A program made the position numbers and the translations under genes. This document shows positions 7,945 to 16,158 of a stretch of 64,000 bases of DNA, in pieces. This DNA is from CAVSKL01 sp963728475 [NCBI: Candidatus Eiseniibacteriota bacterium] (GTDB taxonomy: Bacteria > Eisenbacteria > RBG-16-71-46 > JABDJR01), in contig CAVSKL010000001.1 of assembly GCA_963728475.1 (NCBI GenBank), forward strand, positions 1,922,001-1,986,000, given 5' to 3'. Under the pieces are notes generated by a model. That model saw nothing but the letters and a program-made list of their open reading frames with translations, was not told where the DNA came from and did not search any database. Each line of letters begins with the position of its first letter. Positions within the stretch are counted from its first letter, which is position 1.

Positions 7945-8886
7945 ATGGGATGGACTTTTCGTTTCTGGATCGCGCCGGTCATCTGTGTCGGAATGACGAC
8001 GGGCGGCTGCGCCGCCGACGCCGTCCGCGACGGCGAGAGCGCCGCGGAGAAGACGGGGGTCCCCGCCGTGACCGCCCCCGAGGCCTCGGGAGGCGCGCAG
8101 GGCGCCGCGGGGGGGTTCTACCCGCTTGCGACCGGCAATCGCTGGACCCACGACCGCAACTTCACCGCCTGGGTGGTGAGCGCGGAGGGGGAGACCCTCG
8201 ACACGTACATCACCCGGGCCGCGGTTGAGCGGGTGCAGACCGGCACCGAGACCCTCTTCGGCCGGGAGTACGTGGTGGAACGGGAGACCGGGATTCAGTC
8301 GGACGGCCACATCTACGGGGGCTGGACCTACTTCCGGCAGGACCGGACGGGGCTCTACGAGGCGGATCTCGCCCCGGTCGCCTCGGCCCGGTTCCCTGCT
8401 TCCGTGCCGGATCCGGCCGCTCCGGCCTCGCTCCTCGCCCGGCCCCACCCCGAGGCCTGGCTCGCGGCCTGGACCCGGGTCCAGGCCAAGCGGGCGGCCG
8501 TCCATGCGGCGCTGGCCGGGAGGGGCACGCCAGGGCATGCCCGGGGCGGGGTGCTGGAGAACGAGATCACCCGGCTCGCCTACCCGCTCCATCCCGGCCG
8601 GGACTGGACCATCCGCCCCGATCCCTTCTTCGGCTCCACCGTGGAAGGGAACGAAGTGCTCGACCTGCCCGCGGGCCGGTTCACCGGTTGGCGGATCCGG
8701 ATCGAGAGCGACCTCTTCGGTCCGGATGACGAGGCGCACGTCTGGTACGGACGGTCGGGGTACCTCGAGATCCACGACCGGCTCTACGGCATCGCCACCG
8801 GACCGGGCGGGGAGGTGGTCGGGACGGTGATCGGGGAGGAGACCGAGGTCCTCACCGGCCTCGACCTGGTCTCGAACGGACGCTGA
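7945..8886 (+). CDS. Putative lipoprotein of unknown function
   Basis: A 313-residue protein with a short signal sequence ending in a lipobox-like TGGC (C22). A low-complexity linker runs to about residue 50. The globular part begins with FYPLATGNRWTHDRNF, a phrase often seen in secreted proteins of uncultured bacteria, and has alternating beta-rich stretches. I recognise no catalytic motif. The ribosome-binding site GAGAGGAGA stands 9 bases before the ATG. It is transcribed alone, after the ccm terminator, and converges with the aspartate kinase gene. Confidence 0.7.
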   Translation: MGWTFRFWIAPVICVGMTTGGCAADAVRDGESAAEKTGVPAVTAPEASGGAQGAAGGFYPLATGNRWTHDRNFTAWVVSAEGETLDTYITRAAVERVQTGTETLFGREYVVERETGIQSDGHIYGGWTYFRQDRTGLYEADLAPVASARFPASVPDPAAPASLLARPHPEAWLAAWTRVQAKRAAVHAALAGRGTPGHARGGVLENEITRLAYPLHPGRDWTIRPDPFFGSTVEGNEVLDLPAGRFTGWRIRIESDLFGPDDEAHVWYGRSGYLEIHDRLYGIATGPGGEVVGTVIGEETEVLTGLDLVSNGR

Positions 8887-8901
8887 CCGGCGGCGGCGAG
8901 G

Positions 8902-10119
8902 TCACCCGCGGGGGGCCGCGCCCTCCACGAACTCCCGGTGGAGCGCGGCCTGCGCCGCCCGGTACGAATCGCGAGGGACCAGGAAGGTGAGGCTCAGGTT
9001 CCCGGTGTGGAACCCCGCGGGCACGATCCCCGCTGCGCCCAGGGCGCGGTGGGCGCGGGCGGCGACGGCGGGGGCGTCGAGCATGCCGGTTCCCACCAGC
9101 GAGACCGCGGCGTGGCCGGAGTCGGCCCGGAGGGCTCCACCGTGCCCGCGGGCCAGTTCCTCCAGGCGGGCCAGAAGATCCTCGCCCTCGGGAACCACCG
9201 GGAGAAGGAACGCGACCTCGGCGCGGTCCGCGTCGCCGTACTGGTGGAGCGCGGTCATCTCGTCCAGCAGCGCGTCCAGCGCCTCGAACAGGGCCGCGCG
9301 CGACTCGCCCGAGAGGGCGAGCCCGGTCATCCGGACCTCCATCACCCGCGGGCGTCCGGTCACCCCCGCCACCTCGGGACCCTGCTCGATCGCGTCGCCT
9401 TCCACCATGGTTCCGCTCCTCTTTCGAAACGTCGAACGCACCTCGAAGGGAAGCCGCCGGCGGCGGGCCAGCGCCACCGCCCGCGCGTGCATGACTCCGG
9501 CCCCATGGCAGGCCAACTCCAACATGGTATCCCAGGAGGTCCGCGGCAGGAGCCGCGCGCCGGGCACCATCTGCGGATCCGCGGTCATCACCCCGGGAAC
9601 GTCGGTGTAGATCTCGCAGCGGTCGGCCCCCAGCCCCACCGCCAGCGCCACCGCGCTGGTGTCGCTCCCGCCCCGGCCGAGGGTGGTCACCTCCTTGTCG
9701 CGGCTCACCCCCTGGAAGCCGGCCACGATCACCACCCGCCCCCGATCGAGTTCGGGCCCGATCCGCACCGGCCGGATCTCCAGGATCCGGGCCCGGGTAT
9801 GGGCGGCGTCGGTGATGATGCCGCTCTGGCTCCCGGTGAACGAGATCGCGGGCACGTCCTCGTTGCCCAGCGCCATGGAGAGGAGGGCCATGGAGATGCG
9901 CTCGCCGGCGGTCAAGAGCATGTCCATCTCGCGCCGGCTGGGCCGCGCGGTGATGCCCGAGGCCAGGGTAAGGAGGCGGTCGGTGGAGTGCCCCATGGCC
10001 GAGACCACCACCACCAGGCGTTCGCCGGCCCGGTGGCGCTCGGCGATCCGGGCCGCCACCTTGCGGAGCCGGGCCGGGGTTCCCACCGAGGTGCCCCCGT
10101 ATTTCTGGACCACCAGCAC
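8902..10119 (-). CDS. lysC: Aspartate kinase
   Basis: A 405-residue cytoplasmic enzyme that phosphorylates aspartate, the entry to Lys, Thr and Met synthesis. The nucleotide-binding KYGGTSVG is at 6-13, followed by VVVSAMG, the FTGSQSGI substrate stretch and the TTLGRGGSDTSA motif. Two C-terminal ACT-like repeats from about residue 260 would carry feedback control. Length and layout match monofunctional aspartokinases. The start is GTG with GGAGG upstream. The gene stands alone and faces away from the tRNA-Gly. Confidence 0.92.
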   Translation of the reverse strand: MLVVQKYGGTSVGTPARLRKVAARIAERHRAGERLVVVVSAMGHSTDRLLTLASGITARPSRREMDMLLTAGERISMALLSMALGNEDVPAISFTGSQSGIITDAAHTRARILEIRPVRIGPELDRGRVVIVAGFQGVSRDKEVTTLGRGGSDTSAVALAVGLGADRCEIYTDVPGVMTADPQMVPGARLLPRTSWDTMLELACHGAGVMHARAVALARRRRLPFEVRSTFRKRSGTMVEGDAIEQGPEVAGVTGRPRVMEVRMTGLALSGESRAALFEALDALLDEMTALHQYGDADRAEVAFLLPVVPEGEDLLARLEELARGHGGALRADSGHAAVSLVGTGMLDAPAVAARAHRALGAAGIVPAGFHTGNLSLTFLVPRDSYRAAQAALHREFVEGAAPRG

Positions 10120-10277
10120 GTCCCGGCCTCCTTGCCTGCGCGAGCCCGGAAAGGACCTGCGAACCGTCGGGGGAGTTTAGCAGCCGGTCGCAAGGCCGGT
10201 CTCGGTCGCGCCGGCGCTTGCGAGCGGGTTCGGTTCTTGGATGGACGGCCTGGGCCGCCCCCCCGGTCAAAATCGGG

Positions 10278-10304
10278 TTGACGCTTCCGGGGCTGGGCTA
10301 TAAT
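10278..10304 (+). promoter_or_regulatory. Promoter of tRNA-Gly
   Basis: A perfect TATAAT (10299-10304) lies 27 bases before the tRNA. TTGACG (10278-10283) is upstream with a 15-base spacer, which is shorter than ideal. Confidence 0.65.
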
Positions 10305-10331
10305 GTCCCCGGTCTCCAAAGAGGCCTTCGA

Positions 10332-10407
10332 GCGGAAGTAGCTCAGTTGGTAGAGCTCCACCTTGCCAAGGTGGTTGTCGCGGGTTCGAGTCCCGTCTTC
10401 CGCTCCA
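10332..10407 (+). tRNA. tRNA-Gly (anticodon GCC)
   Basis: A complete cloverleaf. The acceptor GCGGAAG pairs with CTTCCGC. The D arm is GCTCAGTTGGTAGAGC, the anticodon arm CCACC-TTGCCAA-GGTGG with anticodon GCC, and the T arm contains GGTTCGAGTCC. The discriminator is T and CCA is encoded (10405-10407). Confidence 0.97.
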
Positions 10408-10488
10408 GTTTCGATCCCCGTTCCGGCTCGCGAATTGCGTCCGGCCGGACCGGGCGCCGGAGCGGGCGCCGGATGACGGGGCCGCCGG

Positions 10489-11628
10489 TCAGGGCCCCTT
10501 CCGGGCCGCGGATTTGAAGTCCGGATGCGGCCGGCTCCGCCGGCCCACCAGCACCGCGCTCCGGTCGGCGCCCTTCCCGTAGGCCGACATCCGTTCGAAT
10601 TCCCCGGCCTCCACCGTGACGTGGCGGGCCCACCGGACGTCGTGGACGTAGAACCCCTCGTAGGGATCGTGGAACGACACCTTGCCGTCGCGGTACCCGG
10701 TGACCACCACCCAGTGGGGGGCGCGGATGCCGTGCAGACGATAGGTGCTCATGAGCACGATGGGAACCACTCCCCGGTGCATGGCCTGGACCAGCGCCCG
10801 GTGGCCGAATTTGAAGTGCTCGGTCCGCACCCCCAGGGCCGCGGCCTCGCGGCTCAGGGCCTGGTACATGAGGGTGATGACTTCGCGCTTGGAGCGCGCG
10901 CGGACGCTCTTCAGGAACGGCACCCCGCGGCCGGCCCGGGCCACCTCGACCTCGAACCCCCGGCGGCGCGCCGCCACCGCCAGCCCCATGGGGCCGCAGC
11001 CGCCGAGCCCCGAGGTCATGTAGATGAGGGTGGCCTCCTTCCAGAGGGTGAGCTCGAGGGTCGGGGTGAGCTCCAGGGCCGGGTCCTCGCGCTTCATCGC
11101 CATCATCAGGCAGGCCGGCCCGCAGGTGAAGTCCTGGGACTGGGGGTAGTAGGGGACCTCGAGCTCCACCGGGGGAAGGATCGCCGGCGCCAGCTCCTTC
11201 CGCATCCGCACCCCGCCGGCCCCGTCCTCGTAGTACCGGCGGAGGCGGGCGTGGTCGCGGTAGCCGTGCTTCCGGTAGAAGGCCCGGGCGCCGGAGTTGT
11301 CCTCGCGCACCTCCAGGCTCATCACCGACAACCCCCGGCGGATCGCCGTCTCCTCCGATGCCCGCAGGAGCCGCGCCCCCAACCCCCGCCCCCGGCACTC
11401 CGGATCCACCGCGATGGAGTAGAGCCGTCCCGCCGACGCGTTCCGCCGCCACAGGAGCACCACTCCCGCCCGCACGCGCCCTTCGGTCTCCGCCACCAGC
11501 ACCGTGGCCCCGGGCCGGTCTAGAAGCGCGCGATACCGGTCGCGGTCCAGCCGGTCGGTGGGAAAGCTCCTCTCCAGGCGAAGGAGCGCGTCCAGGTCCT
11601 CCTCCACCGCCCGCCGGATCCGGATCAT
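10489..11628 (-). CDS. GNAT acetyltransferase fused to C39-like (DUF3335-type) peptidase
   Basis: A 379-residue fusion. Residues 1-145 are a GNAT acetyltransferase resembling RimI (IAVDPECRGRGLGARLL for acetyl-CoA binding, then FYRKHGYRDHARLRRYY). Residues 155-360 are a papain-like C39-type peptidase with Cys169 (QDFTCGPAC), His305 (APHWVV) and Asp321 (HDPYEGFY) as the likely triad. It is the last gene of a three-gene operon and its ATG overlaps the ligase stop (ATGA). Comparative studies link such peptidases to RimK-like ATP-grasp ligases (Iyer, Aravind and colleagues). The substrate is unknown. It probably acetylates and trims a peptide or protein tail built by the ligase. Confidence 0.85.
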   Translation of the reverse strand: MIRIRRAVEEDLDALLRLERSFPTDRLDRDRYRALLDRPGATVLVAETEGRVRAGVVLLWRRNASAGRLYSIAVDPECRGRGLGARLLRASEETAIRRGLSVMSLEVREDNSGARAFYRKHGYRDHARLRRYYEDGAGGVRMRKELAPAILPPVELEVPYYPQSQDFTCGPACLMMAMKREDPALELTPTLELTLWKEATLIYMTSGLGGCGPMGLAVAARRRGFEVEVARAGRGVPFLKSVRARSKREVITLMYQALSREAAALGVRTEHFKFGHRALVQAMHRGVVPIVLMSTYRLHGIRAPHWVVVTGYRDGKVSFHDPYEGFYVHDVRWARHVTVEAGEFERMSAYGKGADRSAVLVGRRSRPHPDFKSAARKGP

Positions 11629-12509
11629 CCCCACTCTCCGGCCAGGTACCGGATGAGCCGCTCGTACAGCCGCCCCGCCGCCTTGTCTTCCTCGCCCGAG
11701 GCGATGGTGGGGTTGTCGTTGACCTCGATGACGGTGAAGTCGTCGCCGGCCTGCTTGAGGTCCACCCCGTAGAGCCCGTTCCCGATCGCCGCCCCCGCCC
11801 GGCGCGCGGTCTCGATGAGCTTGGGGTCGGCGGCGGCCATGTCCATGGAGCGCACCGGCCCGTAGATGACCCGGCCGCTCTCGGTATAGGTGAGGATCTT
11901 CCACCGGCGCTTGGGAATGGTGTACTGGCAGACGTAGAGGACTTCTCCCGCCAGCACCCCCACCCGCCAGTCGAATTCCGAGGGGATGAAGCGCTGGGCC
12001 AGGATGCGGTCGGCCCGCCGGAGGAACTGCTTGCCCACCCGCACGAAGTCCTTGGGGGTGGAGACGCGGTCCACGTACAAGGAAAAGCTGGAGTTGGGGG
12101 CCTTGAGCACCAGGGGGGAGCCCAGGGTGTCCAGAAGCTCCTCGCCGGTGGTCTGGTTCACGTCCGGGCGCTTCAGGAACACGGTGTCCGGCATCGGCAC
12201 CCCGGCCCGGATGAGATGCCGGTACATGTTCACCTTGTCGCAACAGATCACGATGGAGTCGGGGTCGTCGATCACCCGGAGCCCGTGGAGTTGCGCGGTG
12301 CGCGCGGCCACGTAGGCCGAGTTGAGCGGATCGGTGAGCGAGCGGATGAACACCGAATCGAAGTCGGGAATCTTGAACACGTCGGCCCGGAACAGGAATT
12401 CCATGCGGTGGCCGAGATGTTCCGCTTCCCACCCGAGGCGCATGAGGGATTCCATCTCCTCGGAACGATTCACGGTATAACGCTCGATGTAGACCCCTAT
12501 TCGGGCCAT
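11625..12509 (-). CDS. RimK-like ATP-grasp ligase
   Basis: A 294-residue ATP-grasp enzyme, of the class that joins a carboxylate to an amine, often adding amino acids to a protein or peptide C-terminus. Visible stretches are the phosphate-binding region VLKAPNSSFSLYVDRV near residue 140 and the metal-binding IEVNDNPTIASGEED near 270. It lacks the separate N-terminal domain of classical RimK, which in this operon seems to be the upstream gene. It overlaps the upstream gene by 13 bases and the next by 4, so the three are translationally coupled. Confidence 0.88.
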   Translation of the reverse strand: MARIGVYIERYTVNRSEEMESLMRLGWEAEHLGHRMEFLFRADVFKIPDFDSVFIRSLTDPLNSAYVAARTAQLHGLRVIDDPDSIVICCDKVNMYRHLIRAGVPMPDTVFLKRPDVNQTTGEELLDTLGSPLVLKAPNSSFSLYVDRVSTPKDFVRVGKQFLRRADRILAQRFIPSEFDWRVGVLAGEVLYVCQYTIPKRRWKILTYTESGRVIYGPVRSMDMAAADPKLIETARRAGAAIGNGLYGVDLKQAGDDFTVIEVNDNPTIASGEEDKAAGRLYERLIRYLAGEWG

Positions 12510-13126
12510 GTCACCACCTTCTGCAGATGCGCCCGCTCCCGGGCCTTGAGCTTCTTCATGGGCTGGATCGCGCTCAAGAGCGGCGGCCCCTCCGGGGAAG
12601 CGATCACCCGCACCGTGGCCAGGGGGATGCGGAAGGTCCTCCAGACCGCCTCCGCCAGGGCCCGGTAACGCTCCTCCCGGCACCAGCCCAGCACCAGGCG
12701 GAAGGACTTGACCGAGGAACCCGGCGGGATCTCCTGGCAGCAGATGGCATAGGTGTAGTTGCGGCTCATGGACTTGGCCGCCCGTTCCTGGCGGCCGGGC
12801 TTGAGCACGATCTGCTGGCCGGACATGAAGGGGTTGATGGGGTCCACGATCACCGGGGGCTCGAAATAGCTGTTGGTGATGTAGAACTCGGGAACTGCGA
12901 TCCCGGCCAGACGCGCCTTCTCCAGGAGGAGCGGGGTGACGTAGGCGTCGAGGATCTCCCGGCAGGTGGGAGCGACCGGGCGCCCCTGGTCCTCCAGATC
13001 CTGGGAGACGTAGTACCCGTCGGTCAGGTAGTCGTAGTCCCCGTGGAGGTTCACGAAGGTCTCCTCCGACGGGAGCCAGCCCAGGACTTTCAGGTCTTCG
13101 GCGGAGATTGCGGGTTCGCGGGACAT
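12497..13126 (-). CDS. RimK-like ATP-grasp N-terminal domain (RLAN-type) protein
   Basis: A 209-residue stand-alone protein of the family found just before, or fused to, RimK-like ligases. The stretches FVNLHGDYDYLTDGYYVSQ, FYITNSYFEPP and SMSRNYTYAICCQEIPPGS are typical of the family as I remember it. No catalytic site is evident; a role in substrate or partner binding is an inference. It opens the operon. The ATG at 13126 has no Shine-Dalgarno sequence but a -10-like CACAAT ends 8 bases before it, so it may be read from a leaderless message. Confidence 0.8.
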   Translation of the reverse strand: MSREPAISAEDLKVLGWLPSEETFVNLHGDYDYLTDGYYVSQDLEDQGRPVAPTCREILDAYVTPLLLEKARLAGIAVPEFYITNSYFEPPVIVDPINPFMSGQQIVLKPGRQERAAKSMSRNYTYAICCQEIPPGSSVKSFRLVLGWCREERYRALAEAVWRTFRIPLATVRVIASPEGPPLLSAIQPMKKLKARERAHLQKVVTWPE

Positions 13127-13134
13127 GGGGGGGA

Positions 13135-13163
13135 ATTGTGCGCGGGTCCGGCGCGGCGGTAAA
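13135..13163 (-). promoter_or_regulatory. Candidate promoter of the ATP-grasp/C39 operon
   Basis: On the minus strand TTTACC (13163-13158), a 17-base spacer and CACAAT (13140-13135) precede the ATG by 8 bases. This fits a leaderless transcript, but both boxes are imperfect. Confidence 0.4.
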
Positions 13164-13357
13164 GGGTTCCCTCGCGCCCATGGTATCAACCCGAGGCTCT
13201 GGCCCGTCTTGCTGGTGGGATGGCCGGCCATGGTGTAGCCTGCGCCGTCGTCCCCCCCGCCGGCCCGGGCCGGGGCGGCCGTCCCCGGGGACGGGCCGGA
13301 AGCGGGGAGCGAGCGGCCGTGCGGATCGCCGAAACCGTCCACGGTCAGGGAGGATGC

Positions 13358-14470
13358 ATGCGAATCCAGTCGTTCCGGGCGGCGGTGGCCGTGCTCGCGG
13401 CCGCCGCTTCGGTGTTCGCGGCCGCCACCGCCTATACGGTTCCCCGGTACTCCGCCCGCTACGGGCAGGATTGCAGTCTCTGCCACTTCAACCCGGCCGG
13501 GGGCGGGGAGCGCACGGTCTACGCCACCAAGTACCTGGTGCCGGAGGAGATGGCGCTCCACCCGCCCGGCGCCGACGCCCTGGCCGGGATCGACCCCCAG
13601 ATCTCCCGGACCATCACCGCGGGGGTGGACCTCCGCACGTTCTTCTTCCAGGTCAACCCCAACCAGTTCGACCGGCCCGACGACTTCATGCAGATGCAGG
13701 GGAACCTGTACGTGAACGTACAGATGAGCGACCGTCTGGCCGCGGTCCTCTCCCAGGGCATGACCGGCGAGTACGAGGTCTTCGGCCTGGCCTACTTCCT
13801 CCCGTTCAACGGGTACCTCAAGGCGGGACGGTTCACCCCCCAGTACGGCTGGCGCTTCGACGACCACACCGCCTACGTCCGGGAGCGGATGGGATTCATC
13901 CCTCCCGCCCACACCGACGCCGGGATGGAGCTGGGAATCCACCCCGGGGCGGCGGTGCTGACCGTCTCCCTGCTGAACGGCGCCCCGGGCTCCCTCCAGG
14001 ATTTCAACCAGTCGATGGAGGTGGTGGGGCGGGCCGGGTACCGGTTCCGGGTAGGAAAGCTGGGGCTGGCGCTGGGGGGCTCGGCGCTCCGGAACAAGGA
14101 TCCCCAGACCGACCGGCTGGCGGGGGGGCCTTTCGCCTACCTGAGCGCGGGGCGGTTGGTGTGGGTGGGGGAGGCGGACTTCCTGCGGGACCGGTCCCCG
14201 GGGGTCGAACCGGCCACCAGCTGGTTCACCTCGAACGAACTCTCGTTCCGGATCCGGCAGGGGGTGGACGCCGTCGCCACCTTCGACCACTACGATCCGG
14301 ACAAGAGCGCCGACACCGGAAGCCAGCAGCGCTACGGAGCGGGGGTGCAGGTCATGCCCTACCCGTTCCTCATCCTGGACGGGCGGGTGAACTACACCCG
14401 GCGGACGGGGGCGGCGCTGGCCCCCGGCGACTACACCCAGACCGTCGTCCAGATGCACTTCTTCTATTGA
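13358..14470 (+). CDS. Outer-membrane beta-barrel-like protein with one haem c site
   Basis: A 370-residue exported protein. A signal peptide (1-25) is followed at once by a c-type haem motif, C39-S-L-C-H43. The rest is rich in short alternating hydrophobic strands with aromatic ends and finishes in HFFY, as in outer-membrane barrels. A barrel with an N-terminal haem would suit electron transfer at the outer membrane and would need the nearby Ccm system. The ribosome-binding site AGGGAGG directly precedes the ATG. A YceI protein gene follows 62 bases later. The barrel is inferred, not proven. Confidence 0.7.
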   Translation: MRIQSFRAAVAVLAAAASVFAAATAYTVPRYSARYGQDCSLCHFNPAGGGERTVYATKYLVPEEMALHPPGADALAGIDPQISRTITAGVDLRTFFFQVNPNQFDRPDDFMQMQGNLYVNVQMSDRLAAVLSQGMTGEYEVFGLAYFLPFNGYLKAGRFTPQYGWRFDDHTAYVRERMGFIPPAHTDAGMELGIHPGAAVLTVSLLNGAPGSLQDFNQSMEVVGRAGYRFRVGKLGLALGGSALRNKDPQTDRLAGGPFAYLSAGRLVWVGEADFLRDRSPGVEPATSWFTSNELSFRIRQGVDAVATFDHYDPDKSADTGSQQRYGAGVQVMPYPFLILDGRVNYTRRTGAALAPGDYTQTVVQMHFFY

Positions 14471-14532
14471 TGAACCGCGCCCCGGAACCGGAGAGCCCGG
14501 ACCGGGGGCGGGGGGGGCGGAAAGAGACCATC

Positions 14533-15135
14533 ATGACGTCAAGAGCACTAGCCGCGACCCTGATCCTGGCCCTGGCCGGCGCCGCCTCAGCCCGGGCCGA
14601 AACCTTCCGGATCGTGTCCGGGAGCAAGGACAACCTGGTACAGTTCGAGTCCAAGGCCGCCATGGAGAGCTTCAAGGGGAAGACCCACCAGGTGACCGGC
14701 ACCGTGGCCTTCGACCCCGGCCACCTCGCCGACTCCGTCCAAGTCCGAGTGGAGGTGGACATGGCCAGCCTCGATACCGGGATCGACGTGCGGAACAAGC
14801 ACATGCGGGAGAACCATCTCGAGACCGACACCTATCCCACCGCCACCTTCATCGGAGGGCGGATCGTGGACGCGAAGGCCGCGGCGCTGGCGCCGGGGAA
14901 GACGGTGGGCTTCGGGCTCACCGGCACCTTCACCCTCCACGGGGTGAGCCGCGAGATCACGGTGCCGGTGGCGGCCACCCTTCTCGATGCCGGCCCCGGC
15001 CGCCGTCTCCGGGTGAAGACCCGCTTCCCGGTCAAGCTCAGCGACTACGACATCGATCGCCCGCAGTTCCTGTTGCTCAAGCTTGCCGACGAGCAGGAGG
15101 TGACCATGGACCTCGTGTTCGAGCCGGCGCAGTGA
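14533..15135 (+). CDS. YceI family periplasmic protein
   Basis: A 200-residue protein with a signal peptide (1-22). It has the YceI lipocalin-like order: V.FDP near 64, DMASLDTGIDVRNKHMRENHL, TYPTATFIGG, LTGTFTLHGVSREITVPV and KLSDYDIDRP. YceI proteins bind isoprenoid lipids such as polyprenyl chains in the periplasm. It sits between the haem barrel gene and a lipoprotein gene with short gaps, so one transcript is likely. The pairing may point to quinone or isoprenoid binding beside electron transfer. Confidence 0.9.
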   Translation: MTSRALAATLILALAGAASARAETFRIVSGSKDNLVQFESKAAMESFKGKTHQVTGTVAFDPGHLADSVQVRVEVDMASLDTGIDVRNKHMRENHLETDTYPTATFIGGRIVDAKAAALAPGKTVGFGLTGTFTLHGVSREITVPVAATLLDAGPGRRLRVKTRFPVKLSDYDIDRPQFLLLKLADEQEVTMDLVFEPAQ

Positions 15136-15139
15136 CCCC

Positions 15140-16009
15140 GTGCTGAGGCCCGCCGTCCCGGCGCTCGCCCTGGTCGCGCTCGCCGCGCTCTCCTGCTCAC
15201 GCTCCCGGGAGGTTCCGATGTCCGAACCCGCCCGGGAACTGGCCGCCACCGAGCGCGCCTTCGCCGCCGCCTGCGCCGATTCCGGCCTCCACCACGGATT
15301 CCTCGCCTATCTCGCCGCCGACGGGTTCGTCTTCGCCCCGGAGCCGGTGAACGGCAAGGAACACCACCGGGGGAAGCCGGAGGGGAGAGGCCTCCTCCAG
15401 TGGGCCCCGGGCCGGGTGGAGGTCTCGCGAGACGGGACCCTGGGCTACACCGCCGGCCCCTGGCGGTACCGCACCGGCGGCCCCGGGGGGGACGTCGCGG
15501 CCGAGGGCCACTACCACTCGGTGTGGCGAAGGGACGCGGACGGGCGCTGGCGCCTGGTCGCCGACATCGGGACCGGGGGGCCTTCGGAGCCGTGGCCGGC
15601 GGAGCCGGCGACGGCGGGGCTGGTCAAGCGGGGCGGGGACGCTTCGTTCGACGACCTCCGTGCGCTCGACGCCGAGGCCTCGGAGCGGGCCGGCACCGAG
15701 GGCGCGGGGCGCGCGCTGGCCGCGCGATTCGCCCCCGACGTGCTCCTTTCCCGGGACGGGGCGGCCCCGGTCGAGGGAGCGGGACCGGCGGGGCTGGCCC
15801 TGGGGGACTCGCTGGGGGCGGCGGTCTGGACCCCGGGAGCGGGCGGGGTCGCGTCGAGCGGCGACCTGGGCTACACCCTGGGGCGGGTGCGGTACGCCGC
15901 GCGGGCGGAGGGCTCCGGGGGGAGCTACCTCCGGGTGTGGCGGCGGGATCCCGGCCGCGGGTGGACGATCGCCATGGACGTGGAGATTCCGGCTCCGGCA
16001 AAGGATTGA
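15140..16009 (+). CDS. Putative lipoprotein with two SnoaL/DUF4440-like domains
   Basis: A 289-residue protein starting with GTG, 4 bases after the yceI stop. The N-terminal signal ends in ALSC (Cys19), an approximate lipobox. Two similar halves follow (about 30-150 and 170-285). Both have the pattern of NTF2-like DUF4440 domains: an N-terminal helix (ATERAFAAAC; LDAEASERAG), GTLGYT / GDLGYT, and a closing VWRRD-GRW / VWRRDPGRGW strand. It looks like an internal duplication. No catalytic residues are assigned. Confidence 0.7.
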   Translation: MLRPAVPALALVALAALSCSRSREVPMSEPARELAATERAFAAACADSGLHHGFLAYLAADGFVFAPEPVNGKEHHRGKPEGRGLLQWAPGRVEVSRDGTLGYTAGPWRYRTGGPGGDVAAEGHYHSVWRRDADGRWRLVADIGTGGPSEPWPAEPATAGLVKRGGDASFDDLRALDAEASERAGTEGAGRALAARFAPDVLLSRDGAAPVEGAGPAGLALGDSLGAAVWTPGAGGVASSGDLGYTLGRVRYAARAEGSGGSYLRVWRRDPGRGWTIAMDVEIPAPAKD

Positions 16010-16158
16010 CGGGCGCGCCCTCGGCGACTCCCCGGCGGCGTCCTCTCCGGGACGGCCCGCCATTTGACGGATTCACCGGGGAACCGTCACCCTTGTCGTA
16101 GAGCGCGGGCGGACGCGGGGGAGCCCGGCCGCCCGCAAGCTCCGACAAGGAGATTTCC

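Noticed and set aside
5077-8775. A 1232-residue open frame on the minus strand opposite ccmF and the lipoprotein
   Set aside because: It is a product of high GC and codon bias in the opposite strand; no domain is seen and it crosses a strong terminator and two clear genes.
16060-16100. TTGACG near 16065 as promoter of gnd-zwf
   Set aside because: No acceptable -10 follows at the right distance.
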